Shown here: positions 1 through 13,358 of the stretch, piece by piece
Layout: every line of letters begins with the position of its first letter
How positions within the stretch are numbered: the first letter of the stretch is position 1
From: Siphonodentalium dalli
Taxonomy: Eukaryota > Mollusca > Scaphopoda > Gadilida > Siphonodentaliidae
Reading direction: 5' to 3'
Assembly: GCA_032622095.1 (NCBI GenBank)
Contig: CP136066.1
Span: forward strand, 184,674,716-184,738,715
Length of the DNA stretch: 64,000 nt
Notes under the pieces: model-generated
Told to the model about the DNA's origin: nothing
Databases searched by the model: none
The model's input: the letters and a program-made list of their open reading frames with translations, nothing else
Program-made: the position numbers and the translations under genes

Positions 1-2653
1 AAAGTGGTCGCTATAGAGAGTAGATTTGAATTTGTCCAGGTCTGTGAGGGTAGCAATAGAAGGGTATATGTGGGATAGACTCCGATGACAAACGATGGAG
101 TTAATGACAAAGAACAACTAACATCTATACCTGTGTATTTGTGACACTACATCCCGTTATGATCAACGATGTTGTTTCAACAACTAGTCAGTACACAACA
201 AGATGGACAATATCAAATAAAACAATAATCTAATGTGTAATCAATTCGGAATATTTTCGTTTTACTCAACAAACTGCATATTATCGAAATTACAAAACCT
301 TTCGACAATTACTTTTGCCAATTACTCAGTGCATCTCGAGACATAACTATATCATATATTGCATCTATTAAATCGCGGATAGTTACAGTGGGTCAAACAT
401 GAGTGTTAATCTTCATATATAGTTGCGCACGATCCCCAATAAGTGATATTAAAATCAACGTTAGAGCATAACACGAAATTCTCCATATGGTTCAGTGTTA
501 AATTTTGATCGCAACTGTAGCAAGCAAGAATAATCTGATCACATCCAATCTTTTTTAAAACTAAACTGTGTTTCATACTTAGTATTTTTAGGAATCAGGG
601 CTCAGTGTTAAATTTTGATCGCAACTGTAGCCAACAAGAATGAACTGATCACATCAAAATTATCACAAATAAGATGTAAGGGTCATAGCTAGTAGTTTTG
701 AGAACTTTCAAACCGCACCGATCACCATACGCCAGATGGCACCATCTATCGTTTTCTGTGAATACGAAACGCTCTCTAAATTTTTTTAAATCCCGATTTA
801 GGCCGACCCGCCAAAATTCAAGAATGGAAACAAGTCAATCCCGAAAACACACCTACTATGCATACATAATCCGTTTTCAGATCGCTTTTAACAAACCAAA
901 AATGCAAAATTACATAAGGAATCCGACTATGGTTTGAACATTGAAAGATAAACATATTTCCTGTATTATTGTAAATATGATGTTCACAATTGGGTAGATG
1001 TGATCTTGGATTACTTATGTAATGTTACATATCTTGCTAATTATTACAAAACAATTATCCATTTTGAGATGATAAAAATTTACGTCGGGATGACTGTTAC
1101 TGCACCTAATGCGCTCCACTGTACGCCGCTTCCAAATCCGCACTGACTTTGTACACCGTCAATATATACGTGCCTGCACTGTACATGGTGCTAGTATACA
1201 TGTGTCTCGTGTATACTACGATGACGCAAACCATATGTACTAGTAGGTACAGTTCATAAGGTATGTGCGGTGGGAATATGCCGTATATACAGCGTATATA
1301 TATATATACGTATAGTGCGGCCACGTCCGGAGAGGTGGCAGAGAAGCGAGCGCGTTACAGTCCCCTTCGTGTCTGCCATTTGCAAAGAATACATGTATAT
1401 TATTAGTATGTTCTTCAATTGCTTGTTATTGGTTTATGGAACAGACTGCAGATGGAAACTTATGTAATACTTACAATGATTGTAAAACCATTTAGTCGCC
1501 TAGCCGGGGCTAGGTTACAGCATGAGAGAATGAGCTAATAGGCATCTGTGTCCCATATATGCGGGTAACCTATGTATATAGATGCTGAATCTTGTTTCAC
1601 AAGATTAGTTAGTGACTGTTTGTAATTTTCTCAGATTTATGGAGCTTTTCACAAGCTTATACCTGATTCGCATCTCATCCAGAATGTTATTTCAAACAGT
1701 TCACACGCTATGTCTGCCTTATTGTGATATTGACACCGTTTAACATCTTACTTTGGGTGGGTCCCCCCAATTGCCCTTTGAAAACAAACTTTTGTTGGAG
1801 GGGTGGGTGTCAGAATCAGAACCTTAAGAAAAAAATTACGTTCCCGGGGTGGTTGATAAAAAACCCTAGTTTTCTGACGTTTTATCACCCCCCCGATATA
1901 TGATGGATTTACGGACACGTATTCTTCAACATTTACGTGTTCATTATGTATCATAAATCCCACGTATACGTCAAATTTATGGAAATTTACATGATCCGTA
2001 TATGCCGTAAATGCAGACAATTAATGGAAAATATGTGACGTTTACATGAAATTAAATTCCAAATATACTTGCAAACGAAAGACCATTTATATTCGAAATA
2101 ACACATTTTTGGATGCTTTAAATTTGATATATATATATATATATATACCTGCCATTTACACCCAATTTTTATTCAAAATTTTTATTCAAAATCAAACTTT
2201 TGCAGATATATTTATGTCCCCGTCTACGTGCCTTTCACGGTCAATTTAATAATCCATCATTATGCATCTTTAAATCAGCCTGGTCCATATAATAGAGCAT
2301 TATTCGTGTCATCCAATCGCATAATCTTTGTGGTTAATGTAAGATATTGATCTGAAAATAAAGGGAAATATGTGAAGTTGGAACGATAAAATCATATAAA
2401 TGTTACAAAAATAGGAAAACTGCAATCTGGAAAATATAAATATAAAATACAAATGATACATGTATATACGAATTGCATAAATTTCTAGCATTCGAGGTCT
2501 AACACAGCAAGCAGGTCCATCTCTCCAAATATGTGCGGTGCCTTTGATTCTCTGGTATATCTGGCACTGACCACTCTCCCAATTTGTATGGTGGTTACTG
2601 TACATTGAGGTCGGTTCTCTTCATTCAAGCGTGCATGGTTGTAAAGCAGCGAG
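1..2653. other. AT-rich non-coding sequence
   Basis: No gene is recognisable. Short open frames here lack family motifs and splice context. There is a duplicated ~57-bp segment (listed separately), short TA runs near 1293-1312 and 2129-2147, and otherwise unstructured AT-rich DNA. Confidence 0.6.
492..656. repeat. Direct duplication of a ~57-bp segment, 110 bp apart
   Basis: The segment at 492-550 recurs at 602-656 with a few substitutions. Both copies contain the core AATTTTGATCGCAACTGTAG followed by a similar CAAGAA...CTGATCACATC stretch. This is a local duplication with no coding content seen. Confidence 0.8.
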
Positions 2654-4149
2654 GTGATTAATTATATTCAATTCAATCAATCTAAACGACGCGGACAGCT
2701 AGTGAATATCCTGAAAACAAAAATCGTTATATTTGGCCGTAAGCCAAGACACGCGGACCACCTTAATACATTTTCATTGGATGATCATATTTTAGACATA
2801 GTGGATAACTATAAATACCTTGGTACAACTTTCCACAAAAATTGCTCTTTTGCTATGGAAAGAAACATCAGGTGCAAGTCAGCAAAAAGTGCCATGTACG
2901 CACTGCTCAGCAAAGCCAGAAGGAACAAACTCACCATTGAATGTATCCTCGAAGTATATGAAAAGTCCATCATACCTATAATGTTGTATGGCTCTGAGGT
3001 ATGGGGCCACGCAAATTTGACCTGCTTCTCGAAACTTGAACTATGGTTTCTAAAATTTGCTCTAGGATTGAAAAACCAACCGCCTTTGTATATGGAGAAC
3101 TTGGAATATATCCAATCGCGGTGAAAATCAAGACTCGTTTCCTTTCTTACTGGACTAAGCTTATCACAATACCTACAAGCAGAGTGCCGCTTATACTGTA
3201 TTATATTATGCACCAATTGTATTCTCACACTGTTTTTAATAACCCATGGATTAAATGTTTACATGACTCGCTTAATGGATTCGGAATGAGTAACGTTTGG
3301 AATAATCAGTACATCACAAATCCCAAGCACTTCATGCAAACTATCGAACGAAAACTGCACGATTTCTATCTGCAAGAATTGTGGGCATCGATAGCAACAT
3401 CCAGTAAATTCGCCTTTTATCGTATTATCAAGACCTCATTTGAACGAGAAAGTTACCTATCAATAACAAACCACCGAGTCGTGCAAAGCATCCTTCTCTT
3501 CCGTACCAGGAACCATAAACTCCCAATAGAATATGGCGCGTGGACCAATGCCGCATATTCGGATAGATTGTGTACCCTCTGCAACTCAGAAATAGGCGAC
3601 GAGTATCATGCCATCCTTAAATGTATTGAACTCCAAGACATACGCGTACAATACCTGTGACCATACTATTACCAGAGACCAAACGCTAACAAGTTAGCAG
3701 CACTATTCAATAACCGCAACAGAAGAATTACCAAGAATCTCTCAGTTTTTATAAAAAAGATCATTGATATATTTCGGAAATCTTGAGGCTACACTTTCGG
3801 ACAAACAAGTAACCCACCTTCAAAATAATAAGCGCCACGAGTATATACTACAAACTGACTCCTCTTGAGGCTGAATCACTTAAACCATTCAAAATCCATA
3901 TCCATTGACCGAACACGTAACCATTACGCCGAAATTAATAACACTCATCTATCAGAAAAAATATAAATATAATCATATACTGATCAAGATACGATTGTAT
4001 ACACAACTATATTATATATCTAAATGTGCATTCATGCAAAACAAATTTATATTTGCATCGATATTTGTAATGACCATGTTTCTGTTTTATCTACCTTGAT
4101 GATCAGAATACTAATAAATTGAATTGAAATTTAATTGAATTGAATTGAT
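2654..4149 (+). mobile_element. 5'-truncated, frameshifted LINE (non-LTR retrotransposon) 3' end
   Basis: This is the C-terminal part of a LINE ORF2. The first frame (2654-3124) shows the end of the reverse transcriptase and thumb: a KTK-x-V/I-x-F strand, then YKYLGTTF and a YEKSIIPIMLYGSEVWG segment. The reading then continues in the +2 frame (up to 3786) with a CTLC...GDEYH...C zinc-knuckle motif typical of LINE C termini. The frame changes at an A5 run at 3071-3075. An in-frame TGA at 3658-3660 interrupts the tail, after which the same frame continues with PNANKL...LFNNRN...FIKKI and ends at TGA 3784-3786. The element closes with a 3' tail of AATTG-type repeats near 4117-4149. Reverse-transcriptase motifs upstream of the thumb, including the catalytic box, are absent, so it is a dead 5'-truncated copy. 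The clade is not assigned. Confidence 0.85.
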
Positions 4150-5297
4150 CGACATGAGTTATGTAACAATGTGGTCAGTGATGACGGCTAGCATTATGTC
4201 AGTTATTACAAATTTATAATGGCCCTTGGGATGTCATGCGTCAGCGTTTACGTGCACATGCACGGAGCCAAACTACAAGTTTAAAGGTTTTCCATATAAT
4301 ACATTAAACGAGCAGTAAATATCACGTGACTTCATACATGGATAATACGTGATACCGCCATATCTGTAAACCTTACGTTTCGTCCAGTGTAAATACGGAC
4401 GAATTTGTTGGACAATAATACAAATGGATATATGCGTCCAACTGGTTAGATACAGATAATCTTCGCCAGACGAGTATACTTTGATCAGCGTCTATTTCAG
4501 TAGCTTTATACACACCATTTCCAGATTCAGAAACACGATAGCATGTAAAATTGATAAGGTCCTAAAAGAAACAGAAAATATATATAACGCTACCACAACG
4601 TACTTTCTTTGACAACATTATCGTGATAAAATAATTTTAAAATAAGCATAATTGATTAGTAAAGACTTATAAAGGCTAACACAATATATGTAACTCTTTC
4701 GATACCTTTATTCGAGAGAGCAATAACAAATGACTTTGCGTGAGAGGATGATCAAGATTCTTGGAATCAATAACACAATCATAGGCATTTGATCTGTTTC
4801 ACGTCTGGTTTTGTTTATGTGAATTTGAATGTTCTTTCCAATTATAATCTATTGAGGGTGCAAACATTATGTGGGAATTTAAATTGATTGGTATATTGTA
4901 TCTCAGTGGATGTTTTAAGGACACCCCAATGTGATGTGAACTGTCCCCTTGAATAGAAGTTTGACTTATGCAGTAAAGTATATATCCACTTACATCCGAA
5001 AAAGTTGAACTCGTTAATAGAGCGAATAGAGCCTGTGGTTTATGCTGAAAATTAATATATACAGTTAGATCCGAAGAAGTTTAAGTCGTTGTCACTGAGA
5101 AGAAAATGGAACTGGAGCCTTGACCACAATCACACTTTCCTCAATGTGTTATGCACATACGCTTTTTTTTGCGATCCGTCAATGTCTGTGTACACACCTG
5201 CTGAGTCTGTTCAAGTTCCTTACAACCACATATATGCACAAGCATTCATTGCTGCTAAAGCGATGGAGCCACATTGCCATGTATACGTTTTTTTCAG
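4150..5297. other. Presumed intron or 5' flank of the lectin gene
   Basis: No coding segment is supported. The sequence is AT-rich and ends in a polypyrimidine tract and AG at 5287-5297, which is the acceptor of the first recognised lectin exon. An upstream exon with a signal peptide could lie here or further left, but I could not identify one. Confidence 0.5.
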
Positions 5298-5624
5298 ATG
5301 CGTATTACGGAAGTGATTGCGATGATGGCGAGACCACACTCTGTGTCAACAAGACAACTGGGTGCTTGGATAAGACGTGTGACTGCCTCTTTGGATTCGA
5401 CCAGCAAACCAGTCAGTGTAAAAGTTTCTGGGGGTACCCAGGTTGGAGCTGTACAGTGTACGACAAGAACTACTTTCAACTGCCAATGGTATGCTCACCA
5501 AATGCGGTGTGCAACGGTACGACCAATATATGCCAGTGTGGTCCAAACACCGTGGAGCGGTCAGACACCATCATGCGAAGGATGGTCTTCTATGCTTGGA
5601 ACTGGTGCACCTTGGTAGACACAT
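5298..5624 (+). CDS. C-type lectin gene, Cys-rich EGF-like exon
   Basis: First recognised exon of a secreted C-type-lectin gene. It is bounded by a strong acceptor (TTTTTTTCAG) and a consensus donor (GTAAGT at 5625-5630). It is 327 bp, phase 1 at both ends, and so could be skipped or shuffled without breaking frame. It encodes about 109 residues with at least 12 cysteines, in clusters such as CLDKTCDC and ICQC separated by short loops, a pattern of EGF-like or EB-type extracellular modules. NKT and NGT sequons suggest glycosylation. The downstream exons add a Thr-rich linker and a C-type lectin domain, so the product is probably a secreted or surface recognition protein. The reading frame stays open upstream of the acceptor to about 5120, but the acceptor and the cysteine-rich start argue that this part is intron. 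The exact EGF subtype is unresolved. Confidence 0.72.
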
Positions 5625-6133
5625 GTAAGTATTGTTGCGAATGCTAGACTTTTCGGTACCTGGATGTTTCGGCATTTTGATTTGCGGTTCGGCACATGGA
5701 CGTGTCGGCACCCGAATTTTCGGCACTTCGGTCGTTTACGTACCTGATAATTTTCGGACCAACAAAACTATCAGTGATGGCAAGAAATTAGTTTTATTTC
5801 ATTTCTCTAGTTCAATAAGACCTGATAAAACATGTACACTGGTGGATAACATTCACACACAGGATGGAACAAATGATTACGATGAGGTTGAATATACAAA
5901 TACGCAATAGGAATCAGGGAGCTAAATGTGTTCCAAAGTTGGGGTGGATGTATGTGACGAATGGCCTTGACCTGACGCATGCAACGTTATTGAATGATGA
6001 CGACTTGTTTATTTTATTTCCACATCATATATTTTTTGAGTGGGAAATTTATTTATCTAGCTGTTGTAGTTCTGGATTTTTCCAGGTAAACTTTTGTTGT
6101 GGGATAGCTCTGTCGTACACTTGGAAATTTATT
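5625..6133. repeat. Intronic sequence with degenerate TTCGGCAC repeats and a dispersed-repeat copy
   Basis: At 5650-5760 a short motif (TTTCGGCAC with variants) recurs as a degenerate tandem array. From about 5868 the sequence is the 3'-flank part of a dispersed repeat that reappears in opposite orientation at 41235-41540. One shared block is AGGAATCAGGGAGCTAAATG at about 5909-5930, found reverse-complemented near 41510-41530. Confidence 0.6.
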
Positions 6134-6328
6134 TTAAAAAGTAAACACATGACCTGTGGTTTGTCTTGAATACTCATGATCACCTTCTGTCAATCTAGCC
6201 GGCTCAACATCAATGGAGTGACCCACAGGCTTCAATTCTGTGAATTTGGCTGCAACGTGAACACTATCGTCTATGGGGAAACCACCATATTTCAGTGATT
6301 CCAATAGGACACAATTTGCCGACGACAC
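6134..6328 (-). pseudogene. C-terminal coding fragment of an unrecognised repeated gene (copy 1)
   Basis: A minus-strand frame of 64 codons ends with GHVFTF and a stop followed immediately by an AATAAA polyadenylation signal. A second copy at 41061-41234 on the plus strand has the same frame, the same stop position and the same following AATAAA. Residues conserved between the two include PIDDSV, AKFTEL, GH, PARLT, DHE, SR and GHVFTF. Conservation of protein sequence and 3' end suggests a real transcribed gene or a transposon-encoded protein duplicated as a 3' fragment. I do not recognise the family. This copy lies antisense inside the lectin intron. Confidence 0.5.
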
Positions 6329-6361
6329 GACGAAATAACGCCGGCAAAGGAGTGAGGTCGC

Positions 6362-7349
6362 GCCTATAGCAGTGCTCGCGCTGGACCGAAAAAAACTTTA
6401 GCCAAAAGTTTAGCCAAATGAAAATTTTATTAGCCAAATGAAAAAAACTTTAGCCAAATGTTTTTTGGCCAAATTAAAAAAAACTTTGGCCAAATTAAAT
6501 CATCGTTTTCTGGTCGGGATTGTCCTTAATTTTTGTTTTGTTTTATATCAATATCTTTTTTAAAATCATTAAATATTTATCCTTGCGAAAATATCTAAGT
6601 GACATCTGGAAGCTAATAACTTAATATTGTTACGCAATGATCAAATTACAATCTGTCATAAAAGCATGCATATTATTTTGATTATCGATATTGAGGAGAA
6701 ATAGCCATAAAATATCTGCGTGATTCACATTTGGCTGATTAAGCTATTGTCTTACACTTGGTGCTCATACACCTCGACGGTCATAAATACAATGTCATCA
6801 TAAACATGCATTGTGCAGAGGCCCCGTGAGTGACCAGACAGACAATGGGGGATTAGGGGATTAAATGTAAAATAATAACCTTTTGCTGTTTCGTGCAGAG
6901 TGACGTAATCTTTCTCCAGATTAAAACACTAAATATGATTGCATATCACTTTGTGATCGCTTGGTTGATAGAGTTGTCGATCGGCTTTCCATTTGTACTG
7001 TCCGCGATCGGGTTTCCTTTTGTACAGTCGGAGATATATTCCCACTTTCGTTGTTTTCGGACTAGATCGTTCACATCACTAAATGTTAGAGCTTACCTTT
7101 TGCTGCTACGGAACGATATTTCATAAGTACGAAAATAATGAAATACTTTCGTCACCTATCTTCGTCTTGAATGTCGATCTATTGAGCGCTTTTATTAATT
7201 AGCTTTCTGACTCCATGATTTCAGTCTCCATTTGGGGTCAAAAAAAGTTTAGCCAAAAGTTTAGCCAAATGAAATTTTTATTAGCCAAATTCGAAAAAGA
7301 TTAGCCATTGGCTAATTTGGCTACCGACAGCGCGAACACTGGCCTATAG
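6362..7349. mobile_element. Complete non-autonomous hAT-type transposon with 8-bp target duplication
   Basis: The element occupies 6370-7341 (972 bp). It is flanked by a perfect 8-bp direct repeat GCCTATAG at 6362-6369 and 7342-7349, the target-site length of hAT elements. The terminal inverted repeats begin CAGTG and match in 13 of the first 14 positions (CAGTGCTCGCGCTG and CAGTGTTCGCGCTG). Just inside both ends are multiple TTTAGCCAAA-like motifs, which resemble the subterminal repeats bound by hAT transposases. No transposase frame is present, so it must have been moved in trans. It is inserted in the first visible lectin intron, 30-40 bp beyond the dispersed coding fragment. Confidence 0.9.
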
Positions 7350-9289
7350 TCTGTACTAACTAAATGAGGTTTGCTTCCGATATGTGCAATTTCCGAGCTA
7401 CGTTGCCGTGTGAATGCGTTTCAAACGAGTAGTCATCAGATGATCGATTTTCATGTTCACTCAGTGAAATAGTAAACTTCTGTTTGTAAAGGCAATTCAC
7501 ATTTATATTTTACTAGCAGGTTAGCTCCCCACTGGCGGGATTTGTCAATCCATTAATGTTTGTTTTTCAATGAGTTAATTCTACCATTTTAATCAAGAGA
7601 AATGATGGTCTCACCATGGACCAACAACAATCCAAGTATAACATTTTTTGGGGAATTTTTCCCCACTGAGTAACTGGGTTGTATTTTTCTGTCTATACAT
7701 TCATTCATCTATCCATTCGTGGCGGCATTCATCCCATGGCTTTGGTCGATCAATTATTGTTTGTATTTCAATGAGTTAATTCTGCCTTTTTAATCAAGAG
7801 AAATGATGGTACCCGTCCCGTGATTGTACCCGTCACGAGTTCACGATAAGTTAACTAATACTGAAGTTATCAATCAGAAACCATCTCGGACGAACGAACG
7901 GAGAGACAGACATGCCACTGGCGGGATTGGTCCCATGGCTTTGGTCGATCCATGAATTTTTTTTTTCAAGGTAACCCCGTACTATGTACTGCAAATAAAA
8001 AAGGTACGATTTACTGCAAGTATGTTATTTACGCAATGCGTCGAAAAGGGAAACATAAGACGGTCGATGAAATGAACTCAAAAGTATTGTTTCCGTATCT
8101 TATGACTTCCAATGAATCTCTCCTCATACTCCACACCATGGGGCATAACTGGGAAGTGAAGACATAATTTTAGAAGGCACCACAAGGGAGGAATTGATGG
8201 GGTAGAAGCGAGTTCCATTTCGAGCGATAACGTTGCGTTGATTGTAAACAAAAGCCATATGCGAAACCGAAGGCAATAAAGAGCGTTATTCGGTTAACCA
8301 AACCAAATATGGAAACTATAAGGAGCGTTATTGCGTTAACCACTCCCTGTTCACGACGGTGACTGGGGAGTGGAGAAGGGGCGCTCGATGCTTCTAAAAC
8401 GGCGTGACGACTTCCCGTGTGTTTTTACCCTTAGATATGACGTTTGGTTTCAATCGGTCCAGCCGTTTTCGAGTCTATATAAGACACATATACAAAGTCT
8501 CAAAATATATAGTAGATTAGCAGGTTAGCCCGCCACTGGCGTGGTTCGCCTCATGGCTTTGTTCGAAAAAGCAATTGCAACAGCTTCCGAGACACGTATG
8601 CTGCACCTAGGTGTAAAATTTCGTCGAAATCCACCAGTTTTACCCGATTTGACCTTGAATTGATAAATTTCAAGGTCAAGGTCAGGTCGGGGTCACAATT
8701 TAACCCGTCCATGACACTTCCCGTAGGTAGCAAGTTTGAGCTCAATCGGTTCGAGTCTATAAAGGACACACACAAACAAAAGTCACACATATATATATCA
8801 TTTGTGGGTACCCGTTTCTAGGTGAAGATCACCTCGGGCGGAAAAACTGACCCGATGAAAATCTCCCCCGTTCCTAAGAAGCCCTAAGTACGTAAGAATC
8901 ACACAACACGCTCATGTCTGGATACAGTCACGCTCACGCCCGGACCCAGACGTAAGAATCACATTACACGCATACGCTCTTTATCAACGGCACTGCGGAT
9001 ACGGACGCTCTTTAACTATCAACGCGATTAACTCCACAGTGCCGTTTTGTGTGACTGAGAGTGGAGAACGGGTGCTCGGAGTTTCTCCAAAACGCCGCAA
9101 CGACCATTCCCGTGGGTTTTTACCCTTAGATGGGAAGTTTGGTATCGATCGGTGCAGCCGTTTTCGATTCTATAAATTGTATACACACATACGTAGTTAT
9201 CAAAATATATAGTAGACTAGCAGGTTAGCCCGCCACTGGCGGCAATCGTCAGAAACTGGAAATCGATGAGTTCAAGGTAATTTGAAAGG

Positions 9290-9960
9290 TCAAGGTCACG
9301 CCGCACGGGCATCCGATATGACGAAATTGCTCAGCGCCTCAAACTACCCGTTTCCACCAAACTCGGTGCAAATCGGCTCAGCGGATCCCGAGATATGATA
9401 TCAAGGTCATTTGAAGGTCAATGTCACGCCGCACGGGCATACGGATAGGCCCATGTTACTCCTCGAGTCAAACTACACCAACACCTCAAAAATGGTGGAA
9501 ATCGGCCCAGCGGACCCCGAGATACGAGTTCAAGGTCACTTGAAATGTCAAGGTCACGCAGCACGGGCATCCGGGTGTGACGAAATTGCTCAGCTCCTCA
9601 AACTACCAGTTTCCACCAAACTCGGTGGAAATCGGCTCAGCGGATCCCGAGATATGAGTTCAAGGTCATTGCAGGTCAAGGTCATGCCACACACGGGCAA
9701 ACGGATATGCCCATGTTACTCCTCGGGTCAAACTACACCAACACCACAAAATGGTGGAAATCGGTCCAGCGGATACCGAGATACAGGTTCAATGTCATTT
9801 GAAAGGTCAAGGTCACGCCACACGGGCATCCGGTGTGACGAAATTGTTCGGCGCCTCAAACTATCTCCACACACCAAATTCGGTGATATATGAGTTTAAG
9901 GTCATGGGTTTGAAGGTCAATGTCACGTCGCACGGGCTCATGAATGATTCGATGACATTT
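9290..9960. repeat. Internal tandem core repeats of Helitron A unit 3
   Basis: Inside unit 9217-10068, a module of roughly 120-130 bp recurs about five times. Each copy has AAGGTCAAGGTCACGC, a CACGGGCAT segment, CAAACTACC and CGGATCCCGAGATA variants. The repeats create the open frames seen here, which have no known protein motifs and are treated as non-coding. Confidence 0.75.
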
Positions 9961-10209
9961 CTCTTGACTTTTTACCCTTAGATGGAAAGTTTGAGCCCAA
10001 TCGGTCCAGCCGTTTTCGAGTCTATAGATGACAAATATATATACGTAGTTCTCAAAGTATATAGTAGACTAGCAGGTTAGCCCGCCACTGGCGGCATTGG
10101 TCCGTAACATGACATTTTTTTTCGCTTTTCAATGAGTTAATCGTGCCTTTTTAAGAATTTTTGTACCCTCCCTAAAAGAGGTATGATTTAAGGTACATCG
10201 GGCGGAAAA

Positions 10210-10785
10210 CAACTGACCCGATGATGTCGTTGTTGTTGGCATTCAGGGCTTCGGGTCGTTGTTGTTGGCATCACGGCTCGGGGCTACCCGAAAAATCTCA
10301 CATTGCCGTATAGGGAAAATAGGATTGCGTGTATTTAGTAATTTTAACTAATTATTTTCTCGCCAACAATGTCGTTGTTGTTGATATTTACGGCTTGGGG
10401 GCTATTTTTTCGCCAACAATGTCGTTGGCGTTCACGGTTTTGGGCAGTGGAAGTCCCGTCAGATTCGGGACGTATCGCAGTGCCTTGGATTCACTTAAAA
10501 AACTGACCCGATGATATCGTTGTTGTTGGCATTCAGGGCTTCGGGTCGTTGTTGTTGGCATCACGGCTCCCCGAAAAATCTCACATTGCCGAAAAGGGAA
10601 AATAAGATTGCGTGTATTTAGTAATTTTAACTAATTATTTTCTCGCCAACAATGTCGTTGTTGTTGATATTTACGGCTTGGGGGCTATTTTCTCGCCAAC
10701 AATGTCGTTGGCGTTCACGGTTTTGGGCAGTGGAAGTCCCGTCAGATTCGGGACGTATCGCAGTGCCTTGGATTCACTTAAATTT
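10210..10785. repeat. ~283-bp tandem duplication inside Helitron A unit 4
   Basis: Sequence beginning near CTGACCCGATGATGTCG at about 10218 is repeated from about 10501 with a period of 283 bp and only a few differences, including loss of a short CGGGGCTA segment in the second copy. The same 50-codon frame therefore occurs twice (10329 and 10612), which marks it as repeat-derived rather than genic. Confidence 0.85.
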
Positions 10786-13320
10786 CAGCAGCCATATAGC
10801 TGCGTCAGTTAGCAGGAATTGTGGTGTGTAAGTTTATACTTTAAAATCTGAATGTTTCGGATATAGACTAAGATTTTCAGCCGTAAAAAAAAATGTATAC
10901 ATCAGAAAATGTAAATTCTATATTTTGCGATGTATTAGCAAGTTTTGGCTCAACGGGTTTAGCAGTTTGAAGTGAATATGGATATAAAAATATACATATA
11001 CAAATATAAAAAAATGTAGAGTTACTCCTCTTGGATCGCGAGCGAATATCAACCCGATTAATCCCCGCCATGTTTGCGGTGATTTTATTGATTGGGAGTG
11101 GAGATTGAGTGATCAGAGCTTGTCCACAATGCGACGTCGGCGATCCCCGTGGGTTTTTACACTTATATACGAAATTTTAGCTCAATCCGTCCAGGCGTTT
11201 TCGATTCCATAACGTACCCACATACACACACACACACATATATATATACATACGGAAGTCTCAAAAAATATATATAGACTAGCAGGTTAGCCCGCCACTG
11301 GTGGCATTCGTCCCATGGCTTTGTTCGAAAAAGCAATTGCAACAGGTTCCGAGACACTTGTGCTGCATTTGAACCAAATTTCGACAATAGTCAGAAACAT
11401 GACAATTTTAATTAAATTTTTTGTTTTTCAATGAGTTAATTTTTTTGTTTTTCAATGAGTTAAGTGTGCCTTTTTAATTTTTTAATTGAATTTTTTATTT
11501 TTCAATTTTACCCGATGTTTTTTGGTTTTTCAAGGAGTTAATTGTGCCTTTTTAATTTTTTTTCAATTTTACCCGATTTTTTTTGGTTTTTCAATGAACC
11601 CGTCCATGACACTTCCCGTATTTAGCAAGTTTGATCTCAATCGGTTCGAGTCTATAAAGGACACACACATATATATGACACTTCCCGTAGGTAGCAAGTT
11701 TGAACTCAATCGGCATTCCCTGGAATTTCCCAGTCAATATTTAGCAAGTTTGAGCTCAATCGGTTCGAGTCTATAAAGGACACACTCATATATATGACAC
11801 TTCCCGTAGGTAGCAAGTTTGAGCTCAATCGGCATTCCCTGGAATTTCCCAGTCACCAACGCGGCGTAATTTTGGTACATATATAGAGACCAATTGTCCA
11901 TCGGCTGTTCCGGTGCGTTTTGCATCCGTGGTTTCGTACGCATAGGTGACCGTTTAGCAACGCCGATGGAAATAAAGAGCGTTACTCGGTTAACAACGAC
12001 AAACTTGGTAAATATAAAGAGCGTGACTGCCTTAACCCCCGCAGTGCCGAGGACGGTGATTTTGATGATTGGGAGTGGAGAATGAGTGCTCAGAGCGTCT
12101 CCAAAACGCCGCGACGACGATTCCCGTGGGTTTTTACCCTTAGATGGGAAGTTTGAGCTCAATCGAGCCAGCCGTTTTCGAGTCTATATAGGACAAATAT
12201 ACACACATATATATACGGAAGTCTCAAAATATATAGTAGATACTAGCAGGTTAGCCCGCCACTGGCGTGCTTGGTCAGAAACATGACAATGTTTTATGTT
12301 TTGTTTGTGTTTTTCAATGAGTTAATATTGGGTTTTTCAATATTTTACCCGATTTGACCTTGAATTGATCATTTCAAGGTCAAGGTCATGTCGGGGTCAC
12401 AATATATAATTTGTGGGTACCCGTTTGAAGGTTAAGACTGACCCGATGAAAAATTCCCCCGTTCCTAGGAACGACAGACATAAGAATGTTTCACACAATG
12501 CGACGTCGACGATCCCCGTGTGTTTTTACACTTATATACGAAGTTTGAGCTCACCTAGGGCGGAAAAACTTACCCGATCCGCGTTCTTAGGAACACAACA
12601 CGCTACGCGTTCTTAGAAACACAACACGCTCATGTCTATACACGCCCAGACCCAGAAGAGGTATGACTTTTTTTTAACCTGCCCGTGGCCATTGAGCAGC
12701 CCCTGACAGAGGTTGTCCACCCTTACGAGATGGTCAATAGTCCCCGCAAAGTTAATCCCGTCGTGAACCCCATCCTCGCAAAGAGCGGACAGTCAATTAA
12801 TCCCGTCGTGAACGCCATCACCAACGCGACGTAATTTTGTTTGGTATCATGTGTTGCGTTCTAAAAATAGGAAAGCACTTGTTCCCGTATACGTTTGCGT
12901 AAATACGAAATTGTGAGTGTTGGTTTGTAACCGGGATTTCTGAGAAGCATTATGCCTATAACTACCCCCCCCCTAAGACCTGACCTAAGTGTCATACATA
13001 CTATAACAATGATGTTGTAAGAGTACTATGGCATCCAATAAATCTCCCCGCATAGGAAGCCACTCAATGTTCCCGTATATCTCTCTGCAGATGCTAATAA
13101 CGTTGAATGGTAAACAGACGCTCTTTATAGCGATGCGTCAAAAACAAACGCTCATTAAATAATCACTTGATTAACCCATGCCGTGCCTTTGCGGTGATTT
13201 GGGAGTGGATAAAGGGTGCTCAGAGCTTCTCCGAAACGCGACAACTACGGTGTTCGTTGGTTTTTACCCTTAGATGGGAAGTTTGAACTCAATCGAGCCA
13301 GCCGTTTTCGATTCTATAAA

Positions 13321-13327
<7 letters not shown>

Positions 13328-13358
<31 letters not shown>
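13328..13358. repeat. (TA)n microsatellite near a Helitron terminus
   Basis: A TA dinucleotide run just inside the 5' end (minus-strand sense) of unit 12243-13384. A CA run at 13581-13601 occupies the same position in the next unit. Simple repeats next to the 5' terminus recur across the units of this family. Confidence 0.85.

Noticed and set aside
9411-9893. 160-codon frame in Helitron A unit 3
   Set aside because: Built of the internal core repeats; no domain.
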